Shown piece after piece: positions 13,039 through 25,390 of a stretch of 64,000 nucleotides of DNA. Each line of letters opens with the position of its first letter. The stretch's first letter is position 1. The DNA comes from Diphasiastrum complanatum. Its lineage: Eukaryota; Streptophyta; Lycopodiopsida; Lycopodiales; Lycopodiaceae. The DNA lies in NCBI GenBank assembly GCA_029204225.1, contig CM055095.1, positions 9,454,243 through 9,518,242 of the forward strand, in the 5' to 3' direction. The notes beneath the pieces are model-generated. The model had not been told where the DNA came from and did not search any database. It worked only from the letters and a program-made list of their open reading frames with translations. A program made the translations under genes and the position numbers.

Positions 13039-16000
13039 TTGACACACATTAAATTTTGAATTGGATAGTTCATATACCCTAGTGCCTACTGATACTTGCA
13101 GCTTGTGGAGTCTTATGCAGTCGATGGACAAGTTGGAGGACCTTCAGGACCATCAACTAACAACACACCCCCATCAAAAGGTAGTAAAATGTGTACCTAA
13201 ACTGTATGTTGCAGATAAATGCATGATTATATTATGAAGGCAAATTTTATCCTACAATTGAGAATAATCTAATTTTATTGTATCGATTGAATTGTGGATA
13301 TTAGGTACTTCCTTTCAAGGACCCCATGGTGGAGTGCCGATGAAAATAATTGTGGGCAGCGTTGTTGGAGCACTACTAATTATGGTTGTGCTAGTTGTAG
13401 TTTATGTTAGATCCAAAGTTTTGGCAAATCAACAGAAAGGCAGTCTAGGTGATAAGAAGTCATTGTCAAAGGTTCAAAATAATTATACGAACTTCATTTT
13501 TGGAAGTTTTTCATCCTGTATAGGAGACAAGTCAAATCATGAAAGAACTAGCATGGACATTTTGATTCGCCCCAGCAGCTTGCGAAAAGGTAAAACTTAC
13601 AAGTGCGACTCTAGGATGATATATTCGTGTTGATCATTGAACATGAAATGCTCATATTCATAAGCTTTTACATCAAAAATCTAATACATATTTTGTAACA
13701 AGGCTGAGCTAGAGTAGTTTGCCTCTTTTAAAGATTCAACAATCTTGATTATCTTGTTGTCTGTATGTTGGCTTTGAATCAATTACTACTTATATTTTTC
13801 TAATTTAGCTACTTTCATGATGGACTATAAGGGAAGCATGAGAAGTTAAGTGTAGGGCTTAAAGATGTACTTTTAAAGGGGTTGGTAGATTAGATGAGCC
13901 TAACTTTCCATATCACACAAAATTATTGTTTGTCATACATTGCATTACAACTGGGCTCTAGCTTTTCCATTCTACATCCTATGTGTTTTGATAGAGTTTA
14001 TCTTTTGAAATGTAGTTGACAAACATAACTAGGCCAAGCTAAAAAATGTAATCTAGTTACCTCCCGATTTTCTCATGATTGTGGTCAATCAAAAAGGACT
14101 ATAGTGCCCCTTAGATTCATAGTAGATAGGCACGAATAAATAACAATAATTATGGTGCTTTGATCATTTGTTGTGTCAAAACTATAATATTATTCAAATG
14201 ATATACTACTTGTTTATTGACAGATTTGATGAACAATGTTTTCGATGTGGAAAAGCCTGTGGTTTTTACTTATGAAGAGGTTTATGAAGCAACTGACAAC
14301 TTCAAAGAGGAAAGACTCCTTGGACAAGGTGGATATGGTTCAGTCTTCCTTGGAGTGCTTCGAGATCAGGTACATTTTGCATCTCATTCTTATTAACATC
14401 ATGAAAAACAAAAGATCAAACTTTATTCAACACTAAAATTGTAGCAAAGTTCAATTGAATCGATTGTGAGTCCTTTTGTAAAAAAAAAATTTACTCCCTT
14501 CAAGGCTCTAGTTTAGTATATGTATTGCCTCTCTAGAGTTTGGATCTAGCACTTGATGATTTTGAATGCAAATTTGAGAAACATTACTTTTTGCCGCAAA
14601 TTTTCGTTGCTCTATCTTTTGCTTTTTGTGGCAAAATCGCAGAAAATAGGCCCTTAAAATTATAACGCTCTCCCAAATGCCAAAGTCACTTTAAAATGAA
14701 CAGTTTCTTCAAAATGAAATTTTCTAGTGAAGAAACAATAAATTTTAATGTTAGGCCCCTTCAAACACTTCATTCTCTTCTAACTGAATTTTTAAAGTAA
14801 GGAGCCCTTCATACTTCAAAATTAAGGAAATGGGGCCCAAGAAATATGCATCTCAGGTCTTAGACTTGAGGTAGTCATTAAATTTTTTTTAAGCACAGAT
14901 CTATGGATCTCCTTTGCGCATGTTGATTTTTCTTGGTGTTTTGTGGGAGGGCCCACACTTCTGGCTGCTAACCCAAAAAAAAATTGGGTACATGATCTTC
15001 ATATTGTCACCTGCTTTGTTGGCTCTCTATTGTTAGAACTTATCTATCAGTTTTTCCTTTTTACAAAGGAAAGGGAGGCGCCTACCTGCGTGGAATTTGT
15101 GTGCCTCGCATTTTTCTTTTCTCTTCAAAATTCTTTACTTGCACCTTCCAGATGTTGTAAGAAAAATTTACATTTTTTACGTGCACTTTTTGCCCGGAAG
15201 GTGCATGTAAGAAAAACCTACTGCAAAATAATTAAAATATAATTAAGGCTTGGAAGGTCCATCTCCTAGAGCCCTTCCGCCTACCGCCCCTTGGAAAAAA
15301 CCTAGGTTCATGCTAATGCTACTTAACCCCTTACTTAAGCCAAAGTACGTAAGTCAAGATACAACAACATAAACAATATTAAGCAATGTAAAGTAATCAG
15401 TGTATTTCTAGCAGCCACTGCTACATATACCTCAAAATTTGAGTGTTGTAGGAATCGGGAGATTTCTACCCTTATGGACTACTGTAAAAGCAGGTAATGT
15501 CCATCGCAGTGGGGTGTATGGGTAATGTTGTTGACTGCCACCAGAAAGGTGCAGGCTCGAATCCCGACCATTGTGTAGAGACATCTAAGAAACTTAGCTC
15601 CGTAAATGGCATTGCCAAGTTGTATATGTTGTATATAACGACCACTAGTTGCTTAACATGTATGCAAAAATAAAAAGCAGGTAATGCTCCAATCAGATGT
15701 TGTTTGACAGGCTCCGTTGTGACGGTGCCGATTATTTTTTATAAGCATAAGAGATCATATGTAATTCTTTGGCCAATTCTAGGGCCCAGTAACTGAAATA
15801 GCATTCTAATCCCTTGGGTGTGCTAGGACCTCCTAATTACTCAAAATCATACCAGAGTCACTATTTAATTGTTATAACAGGCTTTTTGTATCAAGTTTCA
15901 CTTTGAATTGATTTTAAGCCCAAAATTAGCCCAAATTTTTGACGCCCAATAATCAATCAGACAACATTGTACTTGATAGCTTTTTTCCCTTTTTCATGTG

Positions 16001-19000
16001 AAAAATATAGTAGAGTATGTGGAACATCAGTAATAGGAGCCATTTTTGAAGCTCCAGAAAACTGGCCTGTTTTGTGATTGCTCTTCTGCTGATTGTAAAC
16101 ACTAGTTTTGAAAAAGCTTTCTTGCAGTGGGCAGAGGCTGTCTCTATTGTGAACAAATCAAGCAATTTCAAGTCTATGCACTATTAGGCTTCAAGTGTGT
16201 TTTTCAATTGTGAAGAATGGTAGGCTGCGAATGTGTGGTAGCAGAAAGGTCCGGTAATGTATTGCTGTTTTTTTTTTGGAAAGAAATTTTTTTTTCAGCG
16301 AAGAAGTTGCATTTTTGCAGGAAGTTGCAATCAAACGGATGAAAGCCACCAGTACAAAGGAGTTTTTGGCTGAACTGAACATTCTTTGCAAAGTACATCA
16401 CACTAATCTGGTAAAATCCAATTTCTGGTCATCATAATGGTAGTTTTTTCTACGCACAGACAGTCGCTTTACACGAAACCGTTATAGGAACATTTTACAG
16501 AGAGTCTGCTAATTGAAACAATATCTACTACCTTCTACAAGGGTGCGCACGCATAAGTAGCTAAGAAATTTGTCGAATAGTTTCAGGGAGGCCCAAGCTG
16601 TATGTGAGATTTATCCACCTCGGAGAGAGGCCTTTCCATATTAGAATGAGTGCTATAGTTATGGAATGTGCTGGTACATTTTTGATACAACCAGAAACAG
16701 AACTAAAAGGGCCGTCACTTGCAAAAACTGGTGAATGTTTTGTATTCCATAGTGCCCACAAAAGTTTCAAGCCTGCAAAAAGGGCAGAATAATAGGACAT
16801 TTTTGTCACTAAGAGAATAGTCACAATGATAAGTGTATCATTTTTACAATATTAAGCATTTTAGAGCACATACAATATGCTTCCTAAGTTGGCAATCTGT
16901 ATAGTATCCAGAATTCAATCAGGCATAATACATGTACCATACTGGCACCTGTCAGTCTTTGCCTCTGTTTGTCTGTCTCTCAAATTCTTAACTTACAAAT
17001 GAAGAATGATACTTTATGATAAGACATCTTATTCATGCAATGCTGCTCATATTCTCAGATATATTACATGCGTCATGCAGGTAGAGCTTATTGGCTACTG
17101 TACAAGTGAAGATTATCTCTTTCTAGTGTATGAATATGCAGAAAACCGAGCATTGAGTGATCACCTTCATGATCCAGTTGCCAAAGGTACAAGCACAGTA
17201 GTACAACATGTGCCTAGTTGGTTCTTTTATTAAGGTTTCAGTTGTGGATGCAATGAAAAACTTTAATATACGATTTATCACCCCTCCCAACCATTTCAAT
17301 TGAAACATCTTAGTCGACAACCTGAGCAATTACCATGTCAGGACTCAGCAATGAGCTCATCACGAACTATAATTTGAGTGGCACACAAATTATCGTCTGA
17401 GTGGCCATTTGCGCCTTACCAGTTGAAAGGCTACAACTGACTTTGTTTCACGAGGCACAAACTACACCTAGGAAGCTAGATTTTTGTGAGCTCCTTGTTT
17501 GTGCATGAAAGAAAATGCTCTGCCACCTCAGTTTCAGTGTGATTTCATTTCCATTAAATGCTATATGGCTGGCCATCCCTCACAAGAGCATTGGAATTTT
17601 TACATTACAGTACTTATATGCAGCTACTCAATTAACAATAGACTCAGAACCTCAGAAAATTAATTATGGGCCATCACACTCTTTGATAGTTATTCTAGAG
17701 TACGTAAGAGGTCTAGGAACAAATATTGATGCAAAGATCCTCCCAACACGCATATGGGTAGTTGTTCTCAAGAGTTGTGACGAAGACAATCAGAGATTTC
17801 GCGAGTAACTTTCTGCATGTCTATAAAGGTCATTTTGTGGTAACTGGTACTCCAAAGATATTTGCATTGATGTCAGGATACGAACTGGATAAGGGGAATA
17901 TTTGTGCAACGGACTCTTTTGAAAGAAATTGTCATTCATTGGTTACATGTACCTTTCCTGTCCAATTTGTTTTTTGTTGGTTGGCATCTTGATAACTTAA
18001 ACATGTGAAATTTCATTACACTTCAGGATTTACACCCTTGACATGGAATGCCCGAGTACAAGTTGCACTGGATTCAGCCAGGGGGCTTGAATACATCCAT
18101 GATCATACAAAAGAACACTATGTGCATCGAGATGTCAAAAGCAACAATATTCTGCTGGATTCTAACTTCAGAGCTAAGGTGAGATCTACTTATCTACAAG
18201 AAATTGAAGTGAAAGTTTTACTGTAATGTTTGGAGGCTTAGAAACTATCTATAATTGAGATTGTGTCAGGTGCACCCATAATATGTCCACACAATTTAGA
18301 ACATTACTTCCCAAATCTCTAAGATACACCATCCACCAAGTCTTCGAGGGTTTTACATGGATAGCATGAAAACTAAATTTTCTATTTGTTTGTTGTCGTC
18401 TTACACACATGATTGATATCATGCTTGGGCTAAATCTGTGTAATGGAATTGCACAATCCAGGTTGCAGACTTTGGCTTGGCAAAGCTTGTGGAAAAAACA
18501 GTTGATGGTGAACTCCCTGCTACACGGGTTGTTGGAACTTTTGGCTACCTTGCTCCAGAGTAGGTCACTGTACTTGTTGTTGCTTAAATTTGTCACGTAT
18601 GAAGTATCTAAGAAAATTCATAAAATCTTTAGTGTGGAAAGCACTGGGCTATTTAGTTTGCTACTGTATACACGAGATTTATATACCTTCGACAATGTAC
18701 TCATAGAGCACGCAAATCTGTTATCACTATCCGCTATTGTGAAAGGTCACAAAGAGACCATCACTGAATCTCAGGAGGGTAAGTGACAATGATAAGACCA
18801 GTAATATCATCTGCTTCTGCAGGTATCTACGGGGTGGCCAAGCTACGTCCAAATCTGACGTGTACGCATTTGGAGTTGTTCTATTTGAACTCGTCACAGG
18901 CAGAGAGGCTATCTCAAAAAGTAAAGTCATGACATATTCTGCTCCTGAACGAAGATCCATAATCCCCATTGTAAGTATGTGATATTCTAAACAGTGCGTG

Positions 19001-20488
19001 GATGAACTTATCTGAAAACTAGTTTGACGGGATTGGTAGCTGGGCAATGATGCTGACTTTGTGAACAATAAAAACGAGAGATGATTATTGAAATTTGTGC
19101 CTGTTATGACCTACACACAGACGCTCAACTTTTACACGTTCTATGCTCAAAGAATCTTCTGCTAGGCCATTGTGGTGTCTATCACCAATATGTGTACCAA
19201 CATAAGATCTTCTGGCTACAAGGTCAGACAAGTAGAATGAAAGAACTTAACCAGAAAGATGTCAATAAATTATCCATTAGATGCATCTTTTTGAATTAGC
19301 CACGTTGTGGTATGATGCTTTAACAATCTCGTCAAATGATCCTATGGTAGACAACTTGAAAAGCTTTCTGGCTTCCTTCTGCTTTATTCACTATTAACCA
19401 ATCGCAATACGAGTAAAAAAAGTTTAAACCTTGTCTGGAGCAGTAATAATTGTTGTGATTGACATGAACAATTTAAATGAACAAGCTAAGACTACTTCCT
19501 CTATAAGAGTCTGTAACCCCGAAGAATGTCAATGCTTTTAACATCAACACTAAGAAATAAATCGAATGTAAATAAAATGTCTGAAAGAAACTACTTCGTA
19601 TCAACAGTCTGGAAAGAGGGATTGAGTTACAGTTTTGTACATTTTCCGCAATATATCTGAATATAGCTTGGGCCCAAAACTTCTCTGAGAGGCATACAAA
19701 GCTCAAAAAACTTACAACTTTCCTTTCTAAACAATGAACATTGACAAGTTGCCTTTATGTGTTTACCGTATGTCCTCAATTTCATGATTGTCCCAATGAA
19801 GGATCAGGCATATTATGTGGCCACATATTTGGTATACAATGCATTTTTGTTATAAGTACTTTTTATGTACTGAGTCATCAAAATTTTTGGGCTCTTTCGA
19901 GCTAGTCAGTTTTGCTCTTTTGAACGTGGGGTAAACTTTATCCATGAGCGAAATTCTGCATTTAATGAGTACAAATGCTACTAGTGAAGTATTAGAATAC
20001 AAAGAAATTAGATTCTTTGTAAGATGCCTAACAGCCATTCATGATGTCATTCATTTTGCTGCAGATGCTTGCTGCCCTTAAGGATTCCACCCCTTCGGAC
20101 ATCAATCCGTTGCAGAACATAGTGGATCCAAGTTTTGAGGCCATGTATCCAGTTGACAGTCTTTATAAGGTGATCCAACCCCCTAGAAAAGCCCTTCATG
20201 TTTTCTTCACTTAAGAGTCGGCTATATGTATATTTTCCATTTCCTATGTCGATGTCCAGGTATTTCAGTTTTGCACATGCCTGCTACACACTAACACACT
20301 AATGATTGGCTGCTTTTTGACAGATGGCAACTCTGGCCAAGCAATGTGTGGAGGAGGATCCCTTGCTAAGACCTGACATGAAACAAATTGTATTCACTCT
20401 CTCTCAAATCCTATTTTCCAGCATAGAATGGGAAGCCACCCTTGCTGGAACCAGTCAAGTCTTCAGTGGAATCTTTCAGGGCAGGTAG
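9902..20488 (+). CDS. LYK3: LysM-domain receptor-like kinase, LYK3 type (11 exons)
   Basis: Plasma-membrane receptor kinase of the chitin/Nod-factor LysM family. Exons that join in frame: 9902-10600, 13102-13180, 13305-13589, 14224-14369, 16321-16410, 17081-17186, 18027-18178, 18462-18559, 18823-18970, 20065-20169, 20324-20488, with GT-AG borders throughout; 690 residues (family about 600-680). Signal peptide 1-36 (FFFVLLLL core). Ectodomain with CxC pairs at 103-105 and 161-163 separating three LysM modules, the third ending YFIPIN. Membrane helix about 274-294. Kinase: glycine loop 388-393 (GQGGYG), Lys408, Glu421, HRD 502-504, DFG 522-524, APE 550-552, all intact, so catalysis is expected. 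The C-terminus ...[11 protein letters not shown] is as in Arabidopsis LYK3-like proteins. Exon 1 to 2 is the least certain junction (donor TTT|GTAAAC). LYK3-type members modulate immunity and symbiosis; the ligand here is inferred. Confidence 0.92.
11310..11753 (+). mobile_element. Solo LTR in intron 1 of the LysM kinase gene
   Basis: 444 bp starting TGTTACGG and ending TCTTTCCA. It aligns along its whole length with the LTR at 55817-56293 and the minus-strand LTR at 57353-57825; shared blocks include AATAGTCCTAATATGGTAGA and AGGACCCAAACACTCTAATT. No primer-binding site follows and no polypurine tract precedes it, so it is a solo LTR. Flanking five-base target duplications were not found. Confidence 0.8.
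12709..12797. repeat. (TG)n(AG)n compound microsatellite in intron 1
   Basis: About 22 bp of TG runs directly into about 68 bp of AG. It lies in intron 1 of the LysM kinase gene, 300 bp before exon 2. Confidence 0.95.
12986..13036. repeat. (GA)n microsatellite in intron 1
   Basis: Uninterrupted GA tract of 51 bp, 65 bp upstream of exon 2. It is purine-rich on the coding strand and close to the acceptor. Confidence 0.95.
14930..15300. mobile_element. Hairpin-bearing repeat in intron 4 (MITE-like)
   Basis: Inverted arms TTACTTGCACCTTCC (15135-15149) and GGAAGGTGCATGTAA (15196-15210), one mismatch. The same arm sequence forms a perfect hairpin at 22223-22265, which suggests a shared non-autonomous element. 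The borders of the larger element are guesses. Confidence 0.4.
15500..15672 (+). mobile_element. tRNA-related SINE in intron 4, with target-site duplication
   Basis: The 14-bp direct repeat AAAAGCAGGTAATG stands at 15486-15499 and 15673-15686, flanking a 173-bp insert. The insert carries a B-box-like GGCTCGAATCCCGACC (15552-15567), with an A-box-like GGGTAATGTTGTTG about 35 bp upstream, and ends in an A-rich tail (GCAAAAATAA). Exact duplication, polymerase III boxes and A-rich tail together identify a SINE. It lies inside intron 4 of the LysM kinase gene, in the sense orientation. Confidence 0.8.
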
Positions 20489-22009
20489 ATAGTAAAAAAT
20501 CAAGGACCAGTACCATATCCGAAATTCAGAGCTTATGATATATTCTACTTAATGACAAGATAGCACAAAGAAGCTATATTTAACAAAATACGATTCAGGG
20601 ATGAAACCATGATCACGTACCAAAGGCCAGAGGAAGTTGGGACAAAGCAAAAATCTGCTATTATTCCAGTTTTTTCAACAGCTAAGTCATCAAATTTAAG
20701 GCTTTTGGGCCGATGATGAGGGGCACTCTTATCATAGCACAAGAAGTTCTGAAGGTGCAGAACTTTCAACTATCTCTGAGAACCCTATAAAAATGTAGCA
20801 TACTTCTTTCTTAAGTTTGCGGCTTCACGTTTTGAGAAAGATTGTCAAAGAGGTTATTTCGCTTGGTAAAATAAGTATTTCCTAATACCTATTTGTAAAT
20901 CTGATTCTTAATCTGAATTCTGAAAAATGTTATAAAAGGCCTTAGAGCAGTTTGTGGACAATCTCGACACAACTGTTCAATTTGACAAATTAAGTTTATG
21001 TGAAGCTTTATTTACCTTGCTTTGATGCCTACATTGGCCACACGGAGTGTACAACTTGTCTTTTGTGAACGACTGTCGTTGAGATTACTAGTGTGGCAAG
21101 TCAGTCATCATGAATCCATTTAAGCAAAATTTCTATGATCTATCAACATTAAGCTAAGTATATTTCCTCAGATCCCATATGTGTTCGTGGCCGTGGGGCT
21201 CACTGCTACTGGACCCAAATATGATCTGAACGCTCATCCCTAGCTACCTGGCTTGCAGGCGTTAGTTAATATATATGAATTGTATTACTAAGTAATCTGT
21301 TTTACTTTAACAGTTACTATGTAAATTAACATGGAGCATGAATGGGAGTCTCTCTTACATACCGAGGAAACATTTTTCCATTTGGTTTGTGGCTGTAGAA
21401 AGAATCGTCATCTGACAAATTTTCTGAAGTTTTCTTCCATGACAATTTCTTGTCTTTGATAATAAAGTAAGAGATGAATATGGCTTAATTGCATTGCCAA
21501 AGGTCTTCTTGTAGCCATTTTAAATTCTGATCTCATTTGACAATAGTTGAACGGATATAGTTGGCGTTGCATATAAAAAAAAGATGAACATGGTAATTCT
21601 GGGTTGGTCAAGAGTTGTTAATCTGGAGCTGGTGAGGCAGTATTATCGAGCTTTTACAATATCAGATTCAGATCTCAACCAGGTAGTTTTTAGAAATTGG
21701 ATCGTATATTGCCTCAAGGGAAACCTAAAGTCGGGTTTTTTATATGTAATTCACAATGGATTGTCCAATGCAATATCTAGTGATTGCAGAATTCACGATT
21801 GTCATATTGGGCAGTTTCAAAATTGAATTGTCAAGAGGTAAGTCCTGATTTTCAGACTCGACTGCTACCATATGCTACTAGCTAAATTCTTTTTCAAGTT
21901 CACATTAAAGCTTCTCTGAAACAAACATAAATCAAACTAATGCATGTGAAAATAATCACACGACCAACTATATTCGTGTATAAAAGAGGCAGTTTGAACA
22001 TTGTAAAAA
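20489..22009. other. 3' flank of the LysM kinase gene, no gene seen
   Basis: It must hold the 3' UTR and poly(A) site of the kinase gene; I could not choose among several AATAAA-like hexamers (for example near 20868 and 21461). No other coding signal. Confidence 0.5.
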
Positions 22010-22091
22010 GGGGGGGGGGGGGGGGGGGGGGGCTAGGTCACCTGAGGCCAATTTGGGGGGGGGGGGGGGCTAGGTCACCTGAGGCCAATTT
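22010..22091. repeat. Poly-G tracts with a duplicated 22-bp unit
   Basis: A run of 23 G (22010-22032), then CTAGGTCACCTGAGGCCAAT plus TT, then 15 G (22055-22069), then the same 22 bases again ending at 22091. Either a real G-quadruplex-prone microsatellite or a sequencing/assembly stutter. Confidence 0.85.
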
Positions 22092-22222
22092 GTCAGTCGA
22101 CTGTGGGCAGTAGCCCAAGGCGGAAGACCCTTCCCATGGCGGAATGGCCGAGGTGACCTTCTGTGGCATGAAAACATTTTTTACTTTTTTTTTTTTCTTC
22201 TTTTTGTTTTGTTGTAAATTTC

Positions 22223-22265
22223 TTTTTACATGCACCTTCTCCATCTCGGAAGGTGCATGTAAAAA
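22223..22265. repeat. Perfect 17-bp hairpin
   Basis: Left arm TTTTTACATGCACCTTC (22223-22239) and right arm GAAGGTGCATGTAAAAA (22249-22265) with a 9-base loop. It shares its arm sequence with 15135-15210. A nearby second stem (GAAGGCCCTC 22362-22371 with GAGGGCCTTC 22379-22388) suggests an inverted-repeat element across 22100-22400. Confidence 0.75.
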
Positions 22266-22459
22266 AATTTGGAAAAAATAAAAAGAAGGCACAAAAATTA
22301 CATTATGTGAGGCACCTCTATTTTTTTCATAAAAAAGCAAAAAATGATTTTACGTATGGTGGAAGGCCCTCCTTGTTTGAGGGCCTTCTGTGCAGGGAGG
22401 GCCCTTGTCCAAGGGTGGGAGCCTGAGGCGAGGGCCTCCACCTACATGGAAGCCCGAGG

Positions 22460-24287
22460 CTCACATGCCTTCCACGACGTAATGCAAGGTGAGAAGGTGG
22501 GGAGAAAACGCACATTTCGTAGAGAGTACACACATTCAAGAGAGAGAGAACGTACATTTTTTAGAGAGAGAATGGTAGATTCTGGAGGAAAGAGAAAGTT
22601 GCATGCATGTTTCACTCTTGGAGGTGCAATCAAAATACAAAGCAAACCTGAGCACTTGGCAATAGGTGGAATTAACAAATTTGCTTGCTCACCATTATAA
22701 ACAATGGTCATATTGATCTTTTATTATGCTTTAAATTGACCTTGTGCATTCAAAGGATTTGTTTACATTCAAACTTCTTTGAAGGATGATCTCCCATCTT
22801 TGTACCAGGCTTTTGGTTTGTGGGATTAAAGATTTGCACATAGCTACACTGATGTCAAACATGATGTCCTTATAGGGTTTCACAAGGTTGAAATGTAACT
22901 TGGACATCGCATGGAATTTTTAGCCTAGATGATAATGATTCTACATTCATCCACATTTCTCACAATAGAAGGGTATTGTTGTCCACAATAATCATATGCA
23001 CTTCTTGATAATTGCAAAATTCAACTTTTGTTTCATATTAAAATGTTTAAACAAGCATTCAGTCGCCAAAATGTTCAATTTAACAACTCAAAGGTTGAGT
23101 CTTCGATATCAAATAAGGCTTGAATTGGAACAAAGATTGCAATTGAGGTATATGTTAGGTGCCCTCTATTGGAAACAATGTTAGGTGCTCTTTCTCAAAT
23201 CAATTGCCAAATCATCACTCATGGTCAATTTCCCTTGCACAATCTTTTGCATATTGATCCTACTCTGGTATGAGTGATTCGCCCAACAAACATTGCCACA
23301 TGGCCTCATTAATCTCATTTGGACTTTTTCCACTGACTTTTAGTGATGAAATCTCCACCATATTCTTCCTATGTTTTCCATGTTGCATTCTGTATGTTTT
23401 CCTTTGATTTGACCTTGCAAGTGTAATTCCTCTATTTTGTATTCGTGCCAAGGCCAATGCACTTCCTTGTTTTGTAACTAGTGAGAAGGCTATTGTTTGC
23501 TATGATTGAAAATTATAATGTTGTAATTTCTTTGCCATTTGTCTCTCTTTAGCAAAATCATGTTTGCCATGAAATTGAGCCATCATTTTTTTGAGAAACA
23601 TGACAAATATCCTTCAATCATGGAATTTAAAGCTCTTAGTGCTTAGTACATCATTCCCACACAAAGCTCCTTATCTTCCTTGCACTTGTTTATCCCTCTT
23701 CACCGAGTGCATGGAATAGTGTGTCACAGAGCAATCTATTCTTGTAGTTATATCGTGCTTTGCTCCTTTTAGCTAACCTGAAATCAAAGTCCCATTTTTT
23801 GTGAAGACTTTAAGATCATTATCTACCACAAAATCTTTTATATTGGAAGGTTGTGTAAAATACACAACCTTCATGTAATTGGTTGTGCAACTGGCAATAC
23901 AATATCATAAAATGTGATTAAATAAAGCCTTGTACTCTGATTTTGTGTGAGGAAGCACCAATTTGTGTCCCTTTCATCAATGGAAGGTCCTTGGATCAGT
24001 AACTTTCCTCTTATAATATGATTACTTGCAACTTGCTAACACAAGTTAACCAACTTGCTCAGTAGGTCAATGAAATTTGACTTTTTGAAAATGCCACATG
24101 CTTGGGTGTCCTAGCATTATCCCACAAGATAAAAATTTTCATGGAATTCTAGTATAAGCTTTGAATTATGAACATTGCTCACTTGTCTAAAAAACTTTTT
24201 GGGACCCAAGCTTTAATGTTTGAGCCCTTTAGCAATCATATGTGTGATTGATTGGCTAGGCATAGTGCCTAGACAACCAATGACTCG
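22460..24287. other. No gene seen
   Basis: A short GA-rich patch at 22541-22575, otherwise AT-rich. The minus strand of 23200-23500 has protein-like fragments, but frames break every few dozen codons and I cannot name a family. Confidence 0.5.
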
Positions 24288-24775
24288 GTTCTTTAGAGTT
24301 GATTAGAGATTGCTATTGCGCTTACTGCTTATCAGTAGTTGCGCTTAATTCAGACTTTTATTTAGTCGCTCAAAAATAGCTTAGAGTACGCGGCTTCGAT
24401 CCGCAAACTTGTTGTACTCATTTACTTCTGTTTCATTTCATATCAAATCAATACTATCTTTTATTGCGTTCAGGTTTGTCTCAGAATGTATGCATTTCTA
24501 TAATTCTTTGCGACAGATTATTTGTCTGATCATTCAATGCTTTAAATATTTGGCTACGTAATCACTGTAGTATTGATGATTTCAAAGTTAGTTACTATAA
24601 GATTGAACGTGATTTTTATCACTATTGTTTTGTTTGAAATTGATAGTCGTAGTCATGCATGAAGAAAGAGGAAGATAGTTTATTCTGTTGCACACGATAA
24701 GTTTTCTTTCTTGTCATTTGAATTCTTTTTATTCGAATCTTATTCGACCTATCTTTTATACACCTCTTTCCAACA
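24288..24775 (+). mobile_element. 5'-truncated copia LTR
   Basis: Matches the 3' half of the complete LTR at 52921-53862 (shared TGCTATTGCGCTTACTGCTTAT and GATTGAACGTGATTT blocks) and ends in the same TTTCCAACA. The first half is missing. Confidence 0.7.
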
Positions 24776-25390
24776 AGAAGGTCAATGAGGAATCAAAAGC
24801 TCCTTCAAAGGCCAGAGATGAATCTAGTTTGATGGGTTCATTGCTCAAGTCTCAATAACCAAAATCATTTCAAGAGGCAAAGGAACACAAAGAATGGCAA
24901 GTAGCTATGGAGACATAACTAGAGTCCATGATAAAGAACATGTTTTGCGACTAGATTGAGCTACCTTATTGTAAGGTGTCTGTCATTTATAAATGAATCT
25001 ACAAGGTTAAGTATGGAGCAAAATGGGCAACTCAATAAGAATAAAGCACAACTCTAAGTTGCGAGAGAATTTGTGCAACAAGAAGGTATTAATTTTGAGA
25101 AAACCTTTACACCCATAGCTAAAGTGATGCATGCACATTCTATTATTGACATATCTACTCTCTGTGATTGGAAAATCAACAAATAGATGTAAAATCTACT
25201 TTCTTAATGGTGTGATGGATGAAGAGGCATACTTGATGTAAGTATTTATTGAGCCAGAGAGAGAACAACTTGTTTGCAGGCTCAACAAAGATATTTATGG
25301 ATTGAAGCAAGAACCATAGGCTTGATATTGTTGCATCAATAAACACTTCAAATGAAAGAATTATAGCTCGACATATGATCAACGTAAAGT
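24776..25390 (+). pseudogene. Ty1/copia reverse transcriptase relic
   Basis: Read across many stops and shifts, the + strand shows the copia RT order: EHKEWQVAMET, then a KARLVARGF-like block, a TFTPIAKV equivalent (near 25110), DVKSTFLNGVMDEEAYL (25187-25237), then RLNKDIYGLKQEP (25278-25320). The polymerase catalytic YVDD lies past the break and is absent. Too decayed to function. It directly follows an LTR fragment of the 52.9-kb family. Confidence 0.75.

Noticed and set aside
15500-15575. Possible tRNA gene
   Set aside because: It has A- and B-box-like sequences but no cloverleaf could be drawn; the flanking 14-bp duplication shows it is the head of a SINE.
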